From Cytophagaceae bacterium (GTDB lineage: Bacteria > Bacteroidota > Bacteroidia > Cytophagales > Cytophagaceae), in NCBI GenBank assembly GCA_021151805.1, contig JAGKWN010000090.1, forward strand, positions 1 to 18,087: 18,087 bases of DNA, given 5' to 3'. Each line of letters starts with the position of its first letter. The first letter of the stretch is position 1. The notes beneath the pieces were generated by a model. The model was not told the origin of the DNA. It did no database searches and saw nothing but the letters and a program-made list of their open reading frames with translations. Position numbers and translations under genes: made by a program. Of the stretch, positions 1 through 7,466 are shown piece after piece.

Positions 1-33
1 GCATTATTAGTAAGTATATTAAATAAAAGTTGA
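1..33 (+). CDS. Possible C-terminal end of an upstream gene (partial)
   Basis: Frame 1 is open from the left edge and ends at TGA 31-33, giving the tail ALLVSILNKS. It would end 18 nt before the ATG at 52, which is normal spacing for a polysaccharide operon, and the other two plus frames stop at once (TAG at 8-10, TAA at 24-26). Ten residues cannot identify a family. It could equally be non-coding sequence. Confidence 0.25.
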   Translation, partial: ALLVSILNKS

Positions 34-51
34 TTGATAAATGTTTTTAAG

Positions 52-834
52 ATGGACTTGACTGTATTGATAATTACTTATAATGAAGAACCCAATATTA
101 AACGCGTATTGGAAAAACTCACATGGGCTCCTAAAGTAATTATTTTAGATAGTGGTAGTACCGATAAGACTTTGGAAATAGTAAAAGAATTTTCAAACAC
201 AGAAATTGTTTACCGTAAATTTGATTCTTTTGCAGAACAATGTAATCACGGATTGGCACTCATCACTTCAGTGTGGACACTTTCGATTGATTCTGATTAT
301 GTGCTAACAGATGAATTAATTGAAGAAATAAAAAGCAATATTGATAAGAATCTGTTTGATGCCTGGAATGTAACATTCAGATTCTGTGTTTATGGCTACC
401 CGCTACGATCAGATAATACAACGCCTCGGCCAATATTATTTCGTACAAAAAAAGGTAAATATTTTAATGATGGTCATGCGCATAGACTTCATTTAGACGG
501 AAATATAAGTGATTTCAAATCAAAGATATTACATGATGATCGAAAAAATCTTAGTAGATGGTTTAATAACCAAGATAAATATGCACTTCAAGAATGTCTT
601 AAACTAATAAATAAAGACAAAACAGAATTACGAAGCATTGATAAAATCCGTAAATTTAAACTAGTAGCTCCGTTTATGGTTTTTTTTTATTGTCTATTTG
701 TTAAAGGATTGATTTTTAATGGATGGCATGGATGGCACTATACGCTTCAGCGAACTCTGGTTGAAATTATGTTTTCCTTAAGATTAATTGAAGCTCAAAA
801 GATAAATAAAGAAGGTATTGAATATAATTCTTAA
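52..834 (+). CDS. Family 2 glycosyltransferase (WaaE/KdtX-like)
   Basis: Predicted inverting glycosyltransferase with a GT-A fold, acting at the cytoplasmic membrane to add a sugar to a lipid-linked polysaccharide or LPS-core intermediate. Numbering from ATG 52 (260 aa), the N-terminus TVLIITYNEE is the classic GT2 first strand, DSGSTD near residues 33-38 binds the nucleotide, and DSD at 80-82 is the metal-binding DxD. The section GHAHRLHLDG followed by an HDD motif resembles the LPS core beta-glycosyltransferase subgroup (WaaE-type). A hydrophobic segment near residues 205-225 and the following amphipathic stretch suggest membrane attachment. An in-frame TTG at 34 would add six residues (MINVFK), but ATG 52 places the catalytic strand right at the N-terminus as usual for the family, so I prefer it. 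It is the first complete gene of the cluster. Donor and acceptor sugars cannot be told from sequence. Confidence 0.87.
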   Translation: MDLTVLIITYNEEPNIKRVLEKLTWAPKVIILDSGSTDKTLEIVKEFSNTEIVYRKFDSFAEQCNHGLALITSVWTLSIDSDYVLTDELIEEIKSNIDKNLFDAWNVTFRFCVYGYPLRSDNTTPRPILFRTKKGKYFNDGHAHRLHLDGNISDFKSKILHDDRKNLSRWFNNQDKYALQECLKLINKDKTELRSIDKIRKFKLVAPFMVFFYCLFVKGLIFNGWHGWHYTLQRTLVEIMFSLRLIEAQKINKEGIEYNS

Positions 835-891
835 GGGTAATATTGTTATATTATAAAATGCTCTTCATAATGTTTTATTCAATAGATTCGC

Positions 892-907
892 ATACCAATT
901 ATGGTAT
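892..907. repeat. Short inverted repeat upstream of first acyltransferase
   Basis: ATACCA and TGGTAT form a perfect 6-bp inverted repeat around a 4-nt spacer, ending 13 nt before the start codon at 921. It could be an operator half-site pair or a small mRNA hairpin near the ribosome-binding region. In such A+T-rich DNA it may also be chance. Confidence 0.25.
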
Positions 908-920
908 AAAAAATGGATAA

Positions 921-1964
921 ATGAATGTATTAAATCTTCCCCAAAGAATCTATTTTTTAGAAGCAATTAGGAGCTTAGCCGCTTTGTATGTTTTTATTTA
1001 TCATATTCTTCAACGAATTAGTGTTGATAATAAATTATTAAAATTATTCTTTTCTTTTGGGCAGGAATCTGTAATGATTTTTTTTGTTTTATCTGGTTTT
1101 GTCATTTTTTACTCACAGATGATAAAGCAAAAAGAAATACAAGTCAAAAAATATTTGATTGCTAGATTCTCACGTATTTATCCAGTATTCCTTTTTGCTT
1201 TAATAATTTCTTATTTGTGTTATTGCATTAGTCAGAATCGTTGGGTATCTCCACAATTTTTAAATTTATTTGAAAATATACTAATGCTTCAGGATTTTAG
1301 TACTGGTAAACCGGGCGTTCTTTTTGCCCCATATATGGGTGATACACCGCTTTGGTCTCTTAGTTATGAATGGTGGTTTTATCTTCTGTTTTTACTTGTT
1401 ATTTATATTCGTTCACGTTACCAATTGCATATAGTATTTTTTGTGAGCTTGGTTTCATTGTTTATTTATCTTTATTTTCCCAATCAAATATCCTTATGGT
1501 TGATGTATTTTTTGATTTGGTGGAGTGGCGTCGAAGCTGCTAAACGTTATCTCGGAGATACAGGTAAATCATATTTATGGAATATATTTTATTTGCTTAT
1601 AATGATATTTACTCTGATTATTTATGCATTGTTATTCCACCACTCTAAAAAAGAGTTTGGGATTTTCCCCATTTTGTTTATCCGCCATTTTACTATGGCT
1701 TTATTGTTTTTTTGTTTTTTAGTTTATTTTAATGTTGCTTCATTTAAAATATCAGAAAAGCATATTTTAGTTAAATTGGCTCCCTATTCATATGCATTTT
1801 ATGTTTTGCATTACCCGGTTTTGAATTTATTTGAAACAAAAGGGTGGTTATCAGAATCGAAATTTAATCTACTTATCCTTTTATTCACAGTAATTATTTT
1901 AACATGGATTGCAGAAAATTTTATTCATAAATATTTAAATGTATTTATTAAAAAAACTTGTTAA
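921..1964 (+). CDS. Acyltransferase family 3 (OafA-like) membrane protein 1
   Basis: Predicted integral membrane O-acyltransferase (acyltransferase 3 family, OafA/YrhL/NodX type) that transfers an acetyl or similar acyl group onto a surface sugar. At 347 aa it is the length of a bare AT3 domain with no SGNH extension. Seen in the sequence: FLEAIRSLAALYVFIYH in the first helix region with the family's conserved Arg (R17) and catalytic-type His (H28), FFVLSGFVI at 54-62, RFSRIYP at 82-88, and PLWSLSYEWWFYLLF around 142-157, followed by about seven further hydrophobic helices. The start ATG at 921 is preceded by an overlapping three-codon ORF (ATG 913) but no clear ribosome site. The gene is strongly A+T rich. 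It is related to the next gene and probably co-transcribed with it. Substrate unknown. Confidence 0.88.
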   Translation: MNVLNLPQRIYFLEAIRSLAALYVFIYHILQRISVDNKLLKLFFSFGQESVMIFFVLSGFVIFYSQMIKQKEIQVKKYLIARFSRIYPVFLFALIISYLCYCISQNRWVSPQFLNLFENILMLQDFSTGKPGVLFAPYMGDTPLWSLSYEWWFYLLFLLVIYIRSRYQLHIVFFVSLVSLFIYLYFPNQISLWLMYFLIWWSGVEAAKRYLGDTGKSYLWNIFYLLIMIFTLIIYALLFHHSKKEFGIFPILFIRHFTMALLFFCFLVYFNVASFKISEKHILVKLAPYSYAFYVLHYPVLNLFETKGWLSESKFNLLILLFTVIILTWIAENFIHKYLNVFIKKTC

Positions 1965-2034
1965 AATAATAAGACTGATATATTACTATTGCCCACTTTA
2001 TTTATTATAGATTAGATATTTAAGCCTTAATAAA

Positions 2035-3213
2035 GTGAATCAATCGAAAAAAATATTTAAAGATAAATTGTATGGCTTCTCTATCCGAAGCACGTTTATG
2101 TTAGATGTGCTCAGAGGACTTGCAGCTTTATATGTATTGATAGGCCATGCACGATGGCTGCTTTGGGAAGGTTTTATAGAAGGATTTAAACTTCATCCGG
2201 AAACATATTCATTTTTTGATACCGTTTTAGCGTATGGGTTTTCAGCATTTGCTTATGGCCATTTGGCTGTTATGTTGTTTTTTGTTTTATCTGGATTTGT
2301 TATTCATTATAGTTCATATCAGAAGTTTTTGCAAACAAATACATTTTCTGTTAAGCAATATCTGTTTAAACGTTTCAAGAGAATCTACCCTCCGTTTATA
2401 ATTGCTTTACTTATAACCTGGTGTCTTGATACTATCGGTAAGCATATGGGTTATACCATTTATTCTGGAAATACAGAATTCTCAATTATAAACAGCAGCA
2501 TTCATTGTGATCTTTCATTTGCAACATTGCTTGGGAATTTATGTATGCTGCAGACCCTGATAACACCAGTCTGGGGAAGTAATGGTCCATTATGGTCTTT
2601 GATGTATGAATGGTGGTTTTATCTATTATATATTCCAATATTTTTTTTAAATAAGAGACATCCTGTATCAACTGTTTATTTAACAGGAGGCATATTTATA
2701 CTTTCGTTATGTGAACCAATTCATTTTTATAAATGGAGCAATGTATTAAAATATTTTTTTGCCTGGTATTTTGGTGTACTTGCCGCAGATATTTACATGG
2801 GGCGAATTAAAGACAAAAAAATATTGGCAACATTGGCTGCCTACATAATACTCATCCTTTATGTAGGCGTTTTTATTGCAGGAAGAGAGCAAATGAATGA
2901 CCATTTTGCGGCACTGGTATTTGTAGTGATTATGTATGGGGGACTGCATTTTTATACACGATTGCAAATATTTAAACCCATAAAGCATTTAAGTGATTTT
3001 TCATATACATTATACGTAATACACTTCCCGATTATAGTATTACTCTCCGGATGGCTTCAAAATAAATACAATGGAAATTTGCCCGATCATTTTGGATATG
3101 TAGTTTCAGGTATAAGTATTTGCTTATTGCTCGCATGGGGGATACATTTTCTTGCAGAAAAGCCCTTCATAAAAACATCAATCCCTAAAGGTGCTAGACC
3201 TGATAAGGGCTAA
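2035..3213 (+). CDS. Acyltransferase family 3 (OafA-like) membrane protein 2
   Basis: Second AT3-family integral membrane O-acyltransferase, 392 aa, predicted to acylate a sugar of the surface polysaccharide. Landmarks match the preceding gene: LDVLRGLAALYVLIGH with Arg27 and His38, FFVLSGFVIHYSS, RFKRIYPPF, and PLWSLMYEWWFYLLY. Roughly ten hydrophobic segments follow. The start is a GTG at 2035 giving a 21-residue basic N-terminal extension; an in-frame ATG at 2098 would begin directly at MLDVLRG, leaving almost nothing before the first helix. I keep the GTG because AT3 proteins usually carry some residues before that motif, but this is uncertain. It lies 70 nt after the first AT3 gene. The two differ through most of their length, so they are diverged paralogues rather than a recent duplication. 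Loops are longer here, which may mean a different acceptor. Confidence 0.87.
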   Translation: MNQSKKIFKDKLYGFSIRSTFMLDVLRGLAALYVLIGHARWLLWEGFIEGFKLHPETYSFFDTVLAYGFSAFAYGHLAVMLFFVLSGFVIHYSSYQKFLQTNTFSVKQYLFKRFKRIYPPFIIALLITWCLDTIGKHMGYTIYSGNTEFSIINSSIHCDLSFATLLGNLCMLQTLITPVWGSNGPLWSLMYEWWFYLLYIPIFFLNKRHPVSTVYLTGGIFILSLCEPIHFYKWSNVLKYFFAWYFGVLAADIYMGRIKDKKILATLAAYIILILYVGVFIAGREQMNDHFAALVFVVIMYGGLHFYTRLQIFKPIKHLSDFSYTLYVIHFPIIVLLSGWLQNKYNGNLPDHFGYVVSGISICLLLAWGIHFLAEKPFIKTSIPKGARPDKG

Positions 3214-3298
3214 AATAGTTAGCGGGTAAAACTTCGTGTATTAATTAAATCGAAACGAATTTTAACCTAACCATTCACGATTTATTGGATATAAACTT

Positions 3299-3703
3299 AT
3301 GACTTCATCAAAATTAATTGTTGTATCAGCGTTGGTACTAGTTACGTTGGTTTGTATAGAATTTGTATTTGTAAAATTCTGGCTGTTCGATTACGCGCCC
3401 CACCTGGGTATTTTTTTGCATTTACTGGGCGGATGTTTTAGTGGTTTGTTATTGTATGGTTTCGCAATGGATAGTCTGATGCGCACTCCGGTTTTAATAC
3501 AAATGATTTTTGTTCTTGGGACAGTGGCTATTGCTGCTGTAAGCTGGGAAGGTTTTGAGTGGGGATTAGGTATAATTCTTTCCAGAAAATTTCAAGGATC
3601 TATAAACAACGTTATGCTGGATTTATTCATGGGCATGATGGGCGGTTTTTTGGCGTGCTTCTGGGTTTATATGCTTCATGTAAAAAGGATAGCGCGTACA
3701 TAG
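3299..3703 (+). CDS. Small four-helix membrane protein, function unknown
   Basis: A 134-aa hydrophobic protein not assigned to a named family with confidence. Hydrophobic segments lie near residues 5-25, 36-56, 66-82 and 106-127, with a basic C-terminus (KRIART) likely cytoplasmic. Polar residues stand out within or beside the helices: HLLGG at 41-45, WEGFEW at 83-88, and NNVMLD at 103-108. This spacing of His, Trp-Glu..Glu and Asn/Asp recalls small YjdF/DUF2238-like membrane proteins, but that is a motif impression, not a homology result. It sits 85 nt after the second acyltransferase and 125 nt before the WcaF-like gene, same strand, so it probably belongs to the polysaccharide operon. The ATG at 3299 is the first available start and gives a natural N-terminal helix. 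Confidence 0.75.
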   Translation: MTSSKLIVVSALVLVTLVCIEFVFVKFWLFDYAPHLGIFLHLLGGCFSGLLLYGFAMDSLMRTPVLIQMIFVLGTVAIAAVSWEGFEWGLGIILSRKFQGSINNVMLDLFMGMMGGFLACFWVYMLHVKRIART

Positions 3704-3828
3704 ATATATGAATAATCTTTCATGATATTTTTTAAAATAAACCTTCATTATAAGTTTACTGCATACCATATTCAGGAGGTTACTATAAAAGAAGTGTAGA
3801 GGAGTGATTTACCCTAAAAATTTCTATC

Positions 3829-4398
3829 TTGTTTGTGAATTTAACAAGAATAATAGTGTATCAAGATCTTTCGCGTTTTCAAATGCCTGATAATTTCAGA
3901 GGCAAGCCAGGCTGGTATGTGCAACTCTGGTGGGTCGTACAGGCTTTATTGTTCCATCCTTCTCCTCAGGTTTTGTATGGCTGGAGACGTTTTCTTTTAA
4001 AATGTTTTGGAGCAAAAATCGGCAAAGGAGTAATTATTCGTCCATCAGCACAAATAACATATCCATGGAAATTATCCATTGGTGATCATGCATGGATAGG
4101 TGATGATGTTGTATTATATACACTCGGAGAAATACATATTGGAGCAAATACTGTCATTTCTCAACGGTCTTATATTTGTACAGGGAGTCACGATTATAAA
4201 AAGGATACGTTTGATATTTTTTCAATGCCAATTACCATTAAAGATGAATGCTGGCTGGCTACAGATGTGTTTGTTGGGCCAGGGGTAACCATTGATAAAG
4301 GAATAGTAATAGCAGCGAGAAGCAGTGTTTATAAAAGTATTCACGCTGCAGCCGGTGTGTATAAAGGTAATCCAGCTAAACGCGTAGGAGACAGATAA
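3829..4398 (+). CDS. wcaF: WcaF-like hexapeptide-repeat acetyltransferase
   Basis: Predicted soluble trimeric left-handed beta-helix O-acetyltransferase using acetyl-CoA, resembling WcaF of colanic acid synthesis. Seen: an N-terminal helical part with QDLSRF and GWYVQLWWVVQALLF, then the family signature GAKIGKGVIIRP and YPWKLSIGDHAWIG (about 61-91), hexapeptide turns through 165, and the catalytic His in TGSHDY (H121, counted from TTG 3829). The protein ends with GNPAKRVGDR, typical of the family. The start is uncertain: the frame opens at 3808 after TGA 3805-3807 and contains no ATG before the conserved region, so TTG 3829 or GTG 3835 must be used. Purine-rich stretches at 3774-3779 and 3799-3804 lie too far upstream for normal ribosome spacing. 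It is followed by a 310-nt gap and then a WcaI-like gene. The exact acetylated sugar is unknown. Confidence 0.85.
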   Translation: MFVNLTRIIVYQDLSRFQMPDNFRGKPGWYVQLWWVVQALLFHPSPQVLYGWRRFLLKCFGAKIGKGVIIRPSAQITYPWKLSIGDHAWIGDDVVLYTLGEIHIGANTVISQRSYICTGSHDYKKDTFDIFSMPITIKDECWLATDVFVGPGVTIDKGIVIAARSSVYKSIHAAAGVYKGNPAKRVGDR

Positions 4399-4443
4399 GC
4401 CCAAATCAATTTAAGTTGGTTGAGTGGTAGCTTATCTAGAATA

Positions 4444-4478
4444 ATAAAAAGCAGATTATAGTAAAAGACGCTTTTTAT
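4444..4478 (+). terminator. Weak candidate terminator after wcaF-like gene
   Basis: ATAAAAAGC (4444-4452) and GCTTTTTAT (4470-4478) are a perfect 9-bp inverted repeat with a 17-nt loop; the right arm supplies the T tract. The stem is mostly A-T and the loop is long, so stability is modest. It lies 46 nt after the stop codon. Confidence 0.4.
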
Positions 4479-4623
4479 TTCGTAAATTATTTAGGCCGGA
4501 GTGTTTGGGAGCAAATCGTATATATACCTGATTGGAATTGAAAAATATTTACTCAGCAATAAAAATATTTCTGATTTGTACTATAAACTATATGAGGCAA
4601 ATACGCAATCTTTCTTCTTTTAT

Positions 4624-4641
4624 AATTAACAAATGTTAATT
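4624..4641. promoter_or_regulatory. Perfect dyad, candidate operator upstream of wcaI-like gene
   Basis: AATTAACA and TGTTAATT form a perfect 8-bp inverted repeat separated by AA, 67 nt before the ATG at 4709. The size and symmetry suit a dimeric helix-turn-helix regulator. The regulator is unknown and A+T richness raises the chance of a random match. Confidence 0.35.
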
Positions 4642-4708
4642 TTAATCTGAGCATGAAGCAGATACAACATGGTAACAACACACTTTTCTGCTTATCTTTA
4701 GACCTTCT

Positions 4709-5938
4709 ATGAGAATTTTAATTCACGGCATAAATTATTCACCGGATCTAACAGGTATTGGTAAATATACAGGGGAAATGGGGGCGTGGCTGGTGAAACA
4801 GTCACATGAAGTGGATGTAATAACTGCAATGCCTTATTATCCTCAATGGAAAAAAAATCCTGCTTACAAAGGGAAAATCTGGTTTACAGAAAAAATCGAC
4901 GGCGCAAATATAAAAAGATGTCCGTTATATGTTCCACGGAATGTAAATGGCTCGACTCGTATGGTGCATGAGTTTAGCTTTTTTCTTTCAAGCAGTGTGT
5001 ATTGGTTTTTAGCTTTATTTAAATCATACGATATCTTATTTACTCCATATCCACCATTAATTATTGGTTTTTGGCCATATGTATATAAACTTTTTCATCC
5101 AAAAACAAAATGGGTGTTTCATATACAGGATTTGCAGGTAGATGCAGCCAGAGAATTAAATCTGATTAAGAGCAAAAAACTATTGGCTATATTCAGTAAG
5201 ATGGAATTATTCTGGCTAAAAAAGGCAGATTATGTTTCGTCCATCAGTACAGGAATGAAAAAACGTATTCTTGAAAAAGGTGTTCCTGAATCTAAATATA
5301 TTATGCTTCCTAACTGGGCTGAAACTGATTTTATTACGCCCAGGTCAAAGGAGGAGTCCATGCGAAACGCATTGGGAATTCCTTGCGATAAAAAAATAAT
5401 ATTGTATTCAGGCAATGTAGGTGAGAAGCAAGGAGTAGATCTGATTATTGATGCGGCTGTTGTCCTGAAACATGTTGATAATATACTTTTTGTTATTGCA
5501 GGAGAAGGTGCAGCTAAAGAACGTTTGGAAAGGCATGCGAATGAAAGGCTACTTAACAATATTTTATTTTTAGAGTTGCAGCCTTATAACAAATTAGCAA
5601 GCTTTCTTGCCATTGCGGATGTGCATTTGGTTATTCAGAAAAAATCTGCCGCTGATCTGGTATTGCCGTCAAAGTTTATGAGTATTCTTTCAGCAGGTGG
5701 GGTAGCTATAGTAACCGCAGAGCCGGATACTACGTTATATAAGATGGTTGATGAAAATACGCTGGCTTATGTTTGTGAGCCGGAAAACGTACATGCATTT
5801 GTAGATCTCGTTAAAAAAGTGCTGCAGGAAGATACAACCCATATATCTTCCAAAGCCAGGAGATATGCAGAAGCAAATCTGAGTATAGATTCTGTTCTTG
5901 ATAGCTTTGTAAAGAGAATATCGGTAACAGGTAAATAA
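4709..5938 (+). CDS. wcaI: WcaI-like GT4 glycosyltransferase
   Basis: Predicted retaining GT-B glycosyltransferase of family GT4, 409 aa, resembling WcaI (colanic acid synthesis, often described as a fucosyltransferase). It would act on the cytoplasmic face of the membrane on a lipid-linked oligosaccharide. Seen: the family-typical N-terminus GINYSPDLTGIGKYTGEM (7-24), PYYPQW (42-47), RCPLYVPR (70-77), HIQDLQVDAAREL (138-150), then the C-terminal Rossmann half with YSGNVGEKQGVD (233-244), FVIAGEG (261-267), and LPSKFMSILSAGG (319-331) in the sugar-nucleotide site. Length and start ATG fit the family. It lies downstream of a WcaF-like acetyltransferase, and such pairs recur in exopolysaccharide loci. 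The symbol is by resemblance; the sugar transferred may differ from the enterobacterial enzyme. Confidence 0.88.
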   Translation: MRILIHGINYSPDLTGIGKYTGEMGAWLVKQSHEVDVITAMPYYPQWKKNPAYKGKIWFTEKIDGANIKRCPLYVPRNVNGSTRMVHEFSFFLSSSVYWFLALFKSYDILFTPYPPLIIGFWPYVYKLFHPKTKWVFHIQDLQVDAARELNLIKSKKLLAIFSKMELFWLKKADYVSSISTGMKKRILEKGVPESKYIMLPNWAETDFITPRSKEESMRNALGIPCDKKIILYSGNVGEKQGVDLIIDAAVVLKHVDNILFVIAGEGAAKERLERHANERLLNNILFLELQPYNKLASFLAIADVHLVIQKKSAADLVLPSKFMSILSAGGVAIVTAEPDTTLYKMVDENTLAYVCEPENVHAFVDLVKKVLQEDTTHISSKARRYAEANLSIDSVLDSFVKRISVTGK

Positions 5939-6013
5939 TCCGTCTGCCAGTTGTTGAATAGATTTGCTGATTGTTATATTGGCTTAATGAATGATAATTT
6001 TTAATTCTATACG

Positions 6014-6763
6014 ATGGATAAAACAATGGACGGTACTGTGAAATATATACATGAGGTGCAGGTACACAATTCAGACGCGCCGAGTGAAATAGTCCCTGTT
6101 TTAATGAATCTTTTTAAACCCAGACAGGTGCTGGATGTGGGCTGTGGCATAGGCACTTTTTTGGCAGCATTTAAAGCCGCAGGTGTGACAGATCTTATGG
6201 GCATGGATGGTCCCTGGGTAAATAAAGAAATGTTATTCCGTAACATTCATTCAACTGAGTTTATAGAACAGGATCTTTCCAAACCCTGGAACCTACCGCA
6301 GAAATATGATCTGGTATTAAGCCTGGAAGTGGCTGAACATATTGAACCTGAGTATGCAGATATTTTCGTTCGCAATCTGGTATCAGCAGGAGAGGTATTG
6401 ATCTTCTCAGCGGCTGTTCCGGATCAGGGAGGGCAAAACCATCTCAATGAACAATGGCTTTCCTACTGGAAAGAAAAGTTTCTCAAACATGATTATGTTG
6501 TTCATGACGTATTGAAACCATTTTTCTGGAACAACCCGCGCATATTCTTTTGGTATAAACAAAATATGGTTGTTGTTACGCATAAGGATTATGTATTTAA
6601 AAATCCGCTGCCATATAATACACTTGAAGATGTGATTCATAAAGAAATGTTTGATTTTCGACTGAAGCAATTTGAGGATGAACTGGAGATTGTTAGAGGA
6701 GGGAAGCTTCCTGTGACAACCTATATAAAATATTTATTAAAATCATTTTTTACCGGAAAGTAG
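6014..6763 (+). CDS. Class I SAM-dependent methyltransferase
   Basis: Predicted soluble Rossmann-fold methyltransferase, 249 aa, Methyltransf_11/23-like. The SAM-binding motif I is VLDVGCGIGTF at 39-49, with an acidic residue at the end of strand 2 (MGMDG, D65). Motif post-II is EQDLSKPW (85-92), and LSLEVAEHIEPE (103-113) is motif IV of this class. A downstream GGQNHLNEQW (139-148) is common in methyltransferases from polysaccharide and secondary-metabolite loci. The ATG at 6014 gives MDKTMDG; a second ATG at 6026 would lose four residues only. It lies 75 nt after the GT4 gene and just 5 nt before the TylF-type gene, so the two methyltransferases are almost certainly co-transcribed. It likely methylates a sugar or sugar acid of the surface glycan; the acceptor cannot be read from sequence. 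Confidence 0.85.
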   Translation: MDKTMDGTVKYIHEVQVHNSDAPSEIVPVLMNLFKPRQVLDVGCGIGTFLAAFKAAGVTDLMGMDGPWVNKEMLFRNIHSTEFIEQDLSKPWNLPQKYDLVLSLEVAEHIEPEYADIFVRNLVSAGEVLIFSAAVPDQGGQNHLNEQWLSYWKEKFLKHDYVVHDVLKPFFWNNPRIFFWYKQNMVVVTHKDYVFKNPLPYNTLEDVIHKEMFDFRLKQFEDELEIVRGGKLPVTTYIKYLLKSFFTGK

Positions 6764-6768
6764 TAGGC

Positions 6769-7458
6769 ATGAGTATGATCAGTATTTATCTGAATAATAT
6801 AAGTTCTGCTGTTAGATATAATCTGGCACTTAGCAAACGAGTGGGAATTTTTAATAAATTTTCTGCATTCACCATGATCCGTATGCTGGATTATACAGAT
6901 AATCTTGAACTATGTGAAAGTGTTTCAACAATTCAGGGAGATGTTGTAGAATGTGGTGTTTGGCGGGGGGGCATGATTGCAGGTATTGCTCAGATGTTTG
7001 GAGATAGCAGAAGATATTTTTTGTTTGATAGTTTTGAAGGACTGCCTCCTGTAACAGATAAAGATGGTGCTGAAGCAAAAAAATGGCAGGATGATCATAC
7101 CGGCGCAACGTACTATGAAAACTGCAAAGCCGAAATGTCTTTTGCTACTGCGGCTATGGAACAAGCCGGGTGTAAGCAATTTTTTCTTGAGAAAGGATGG
7201 TTTAGCGACACGCTTCCTGTCTTTACAAAAAGTACCGAGATCGCAATTCTTCGGCTGGATGGGGATTGGTACGATTCAACTATGTGCTGTCTGGAAAATC
7301 TGTATCCGAAAGTTGTACCCGGTGGATTGATTATTATTGATGATTATTATACCTGGGATGGTTGTACAAAAGCGGTACACGATTATTTGTCGAAAGAACA
7401 ACTTACCGTAAAAATTGAGAGAACAAAAAATGGTGTTTGTTATATTCGTAAGAAATAA
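6769..7458 (+). CDS. TylF/MycF-family O-methyltransferase
   Basis: Predicted metal-dependent sugar O-methyltransferase of the TylF/MycF (macrocin O-methyltransferase) family, 229 aa. Seen: GDVVECGVWRGG (57-68) forms the SAM site, FDSFEGLPP (86-94) is a strong family signature, RLDGDWYDST (162-171) carries the metal or catalytic acids D164, D166 and D169, and IIIDDYY (188-194) completes the site. In antibiotic pathways these enzymes methylate hydroxyls of deoxysugars; in bacterial polysaccharide loci they are presumed to make O-methyl sugars. The start ATG is 5 nt after the preceding stop, indicating coupling with the first methyltransferase. Its stop lies 8 nt from the stop of the convergent flippase gene with no obvious terminator between them. 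Function by family is secure; the sugar is unknown. Confidence 0.87.
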   Translation: MSMISIYLNNISSAVRYNLALSKRVGIFNKFSAFTMIRMLDYTDNLELCESVSTIQGDVVECGVWRGGMIAGIAQMFGDSRRYFLFDSFEGLPPVTDKDGAEAKKWQDDHTGATYYENCKAEMSFATAAMEQAGCKQFFLEKGWFSDTLPVFTKSTEIAILRLDGDWYDSTMCCLENLYPKVVPGGLIIIDDYYTWDGCTKAVHDYLSKEQLTVKIERTKNGVCYIRKK

Positions 7459-7466
7459 CAGCTACC

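Larger units (their letters stand above)
4399..4708. other. 310-nt intergenic region before the WcaI-like gene
   Basis: No coding potential is visible. It holds a weak hairpin (4444-4478) near its left end and a perfect dyad (4624-4641) about 70 nt before the next start. Its length, compared with the short gaps elsewhere in the cluster, suggests that transcription ends and restarts here. I find no clear TAnnTTTG promoter. Confidence 0.5.

Noticed and set aside
3774..3804. AGGAGG and GAGGAG as ribosome-binding sites for a small gene
   Set aside because: No start codon with an open frame of useful length follows within normal spacing; GTG 3794 stops at once, and GTG 3804 runs only about 28 codons overlapping the WcaF-like gene.
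5230..5559. 109-codon minus-strand open frame inside the WcaI-like gene
   Set aside because: Lies wholly within a strongly supported gene in the opposite direction, has no family-like motifs and no promoter; it is a shadow frame.
6407..7179. Several minus-strand open frames across the two methyltransferases
   Set aside because: Both methyltransferases show full family motifs on the plus strand, and the minus frames have shadow-type composition.
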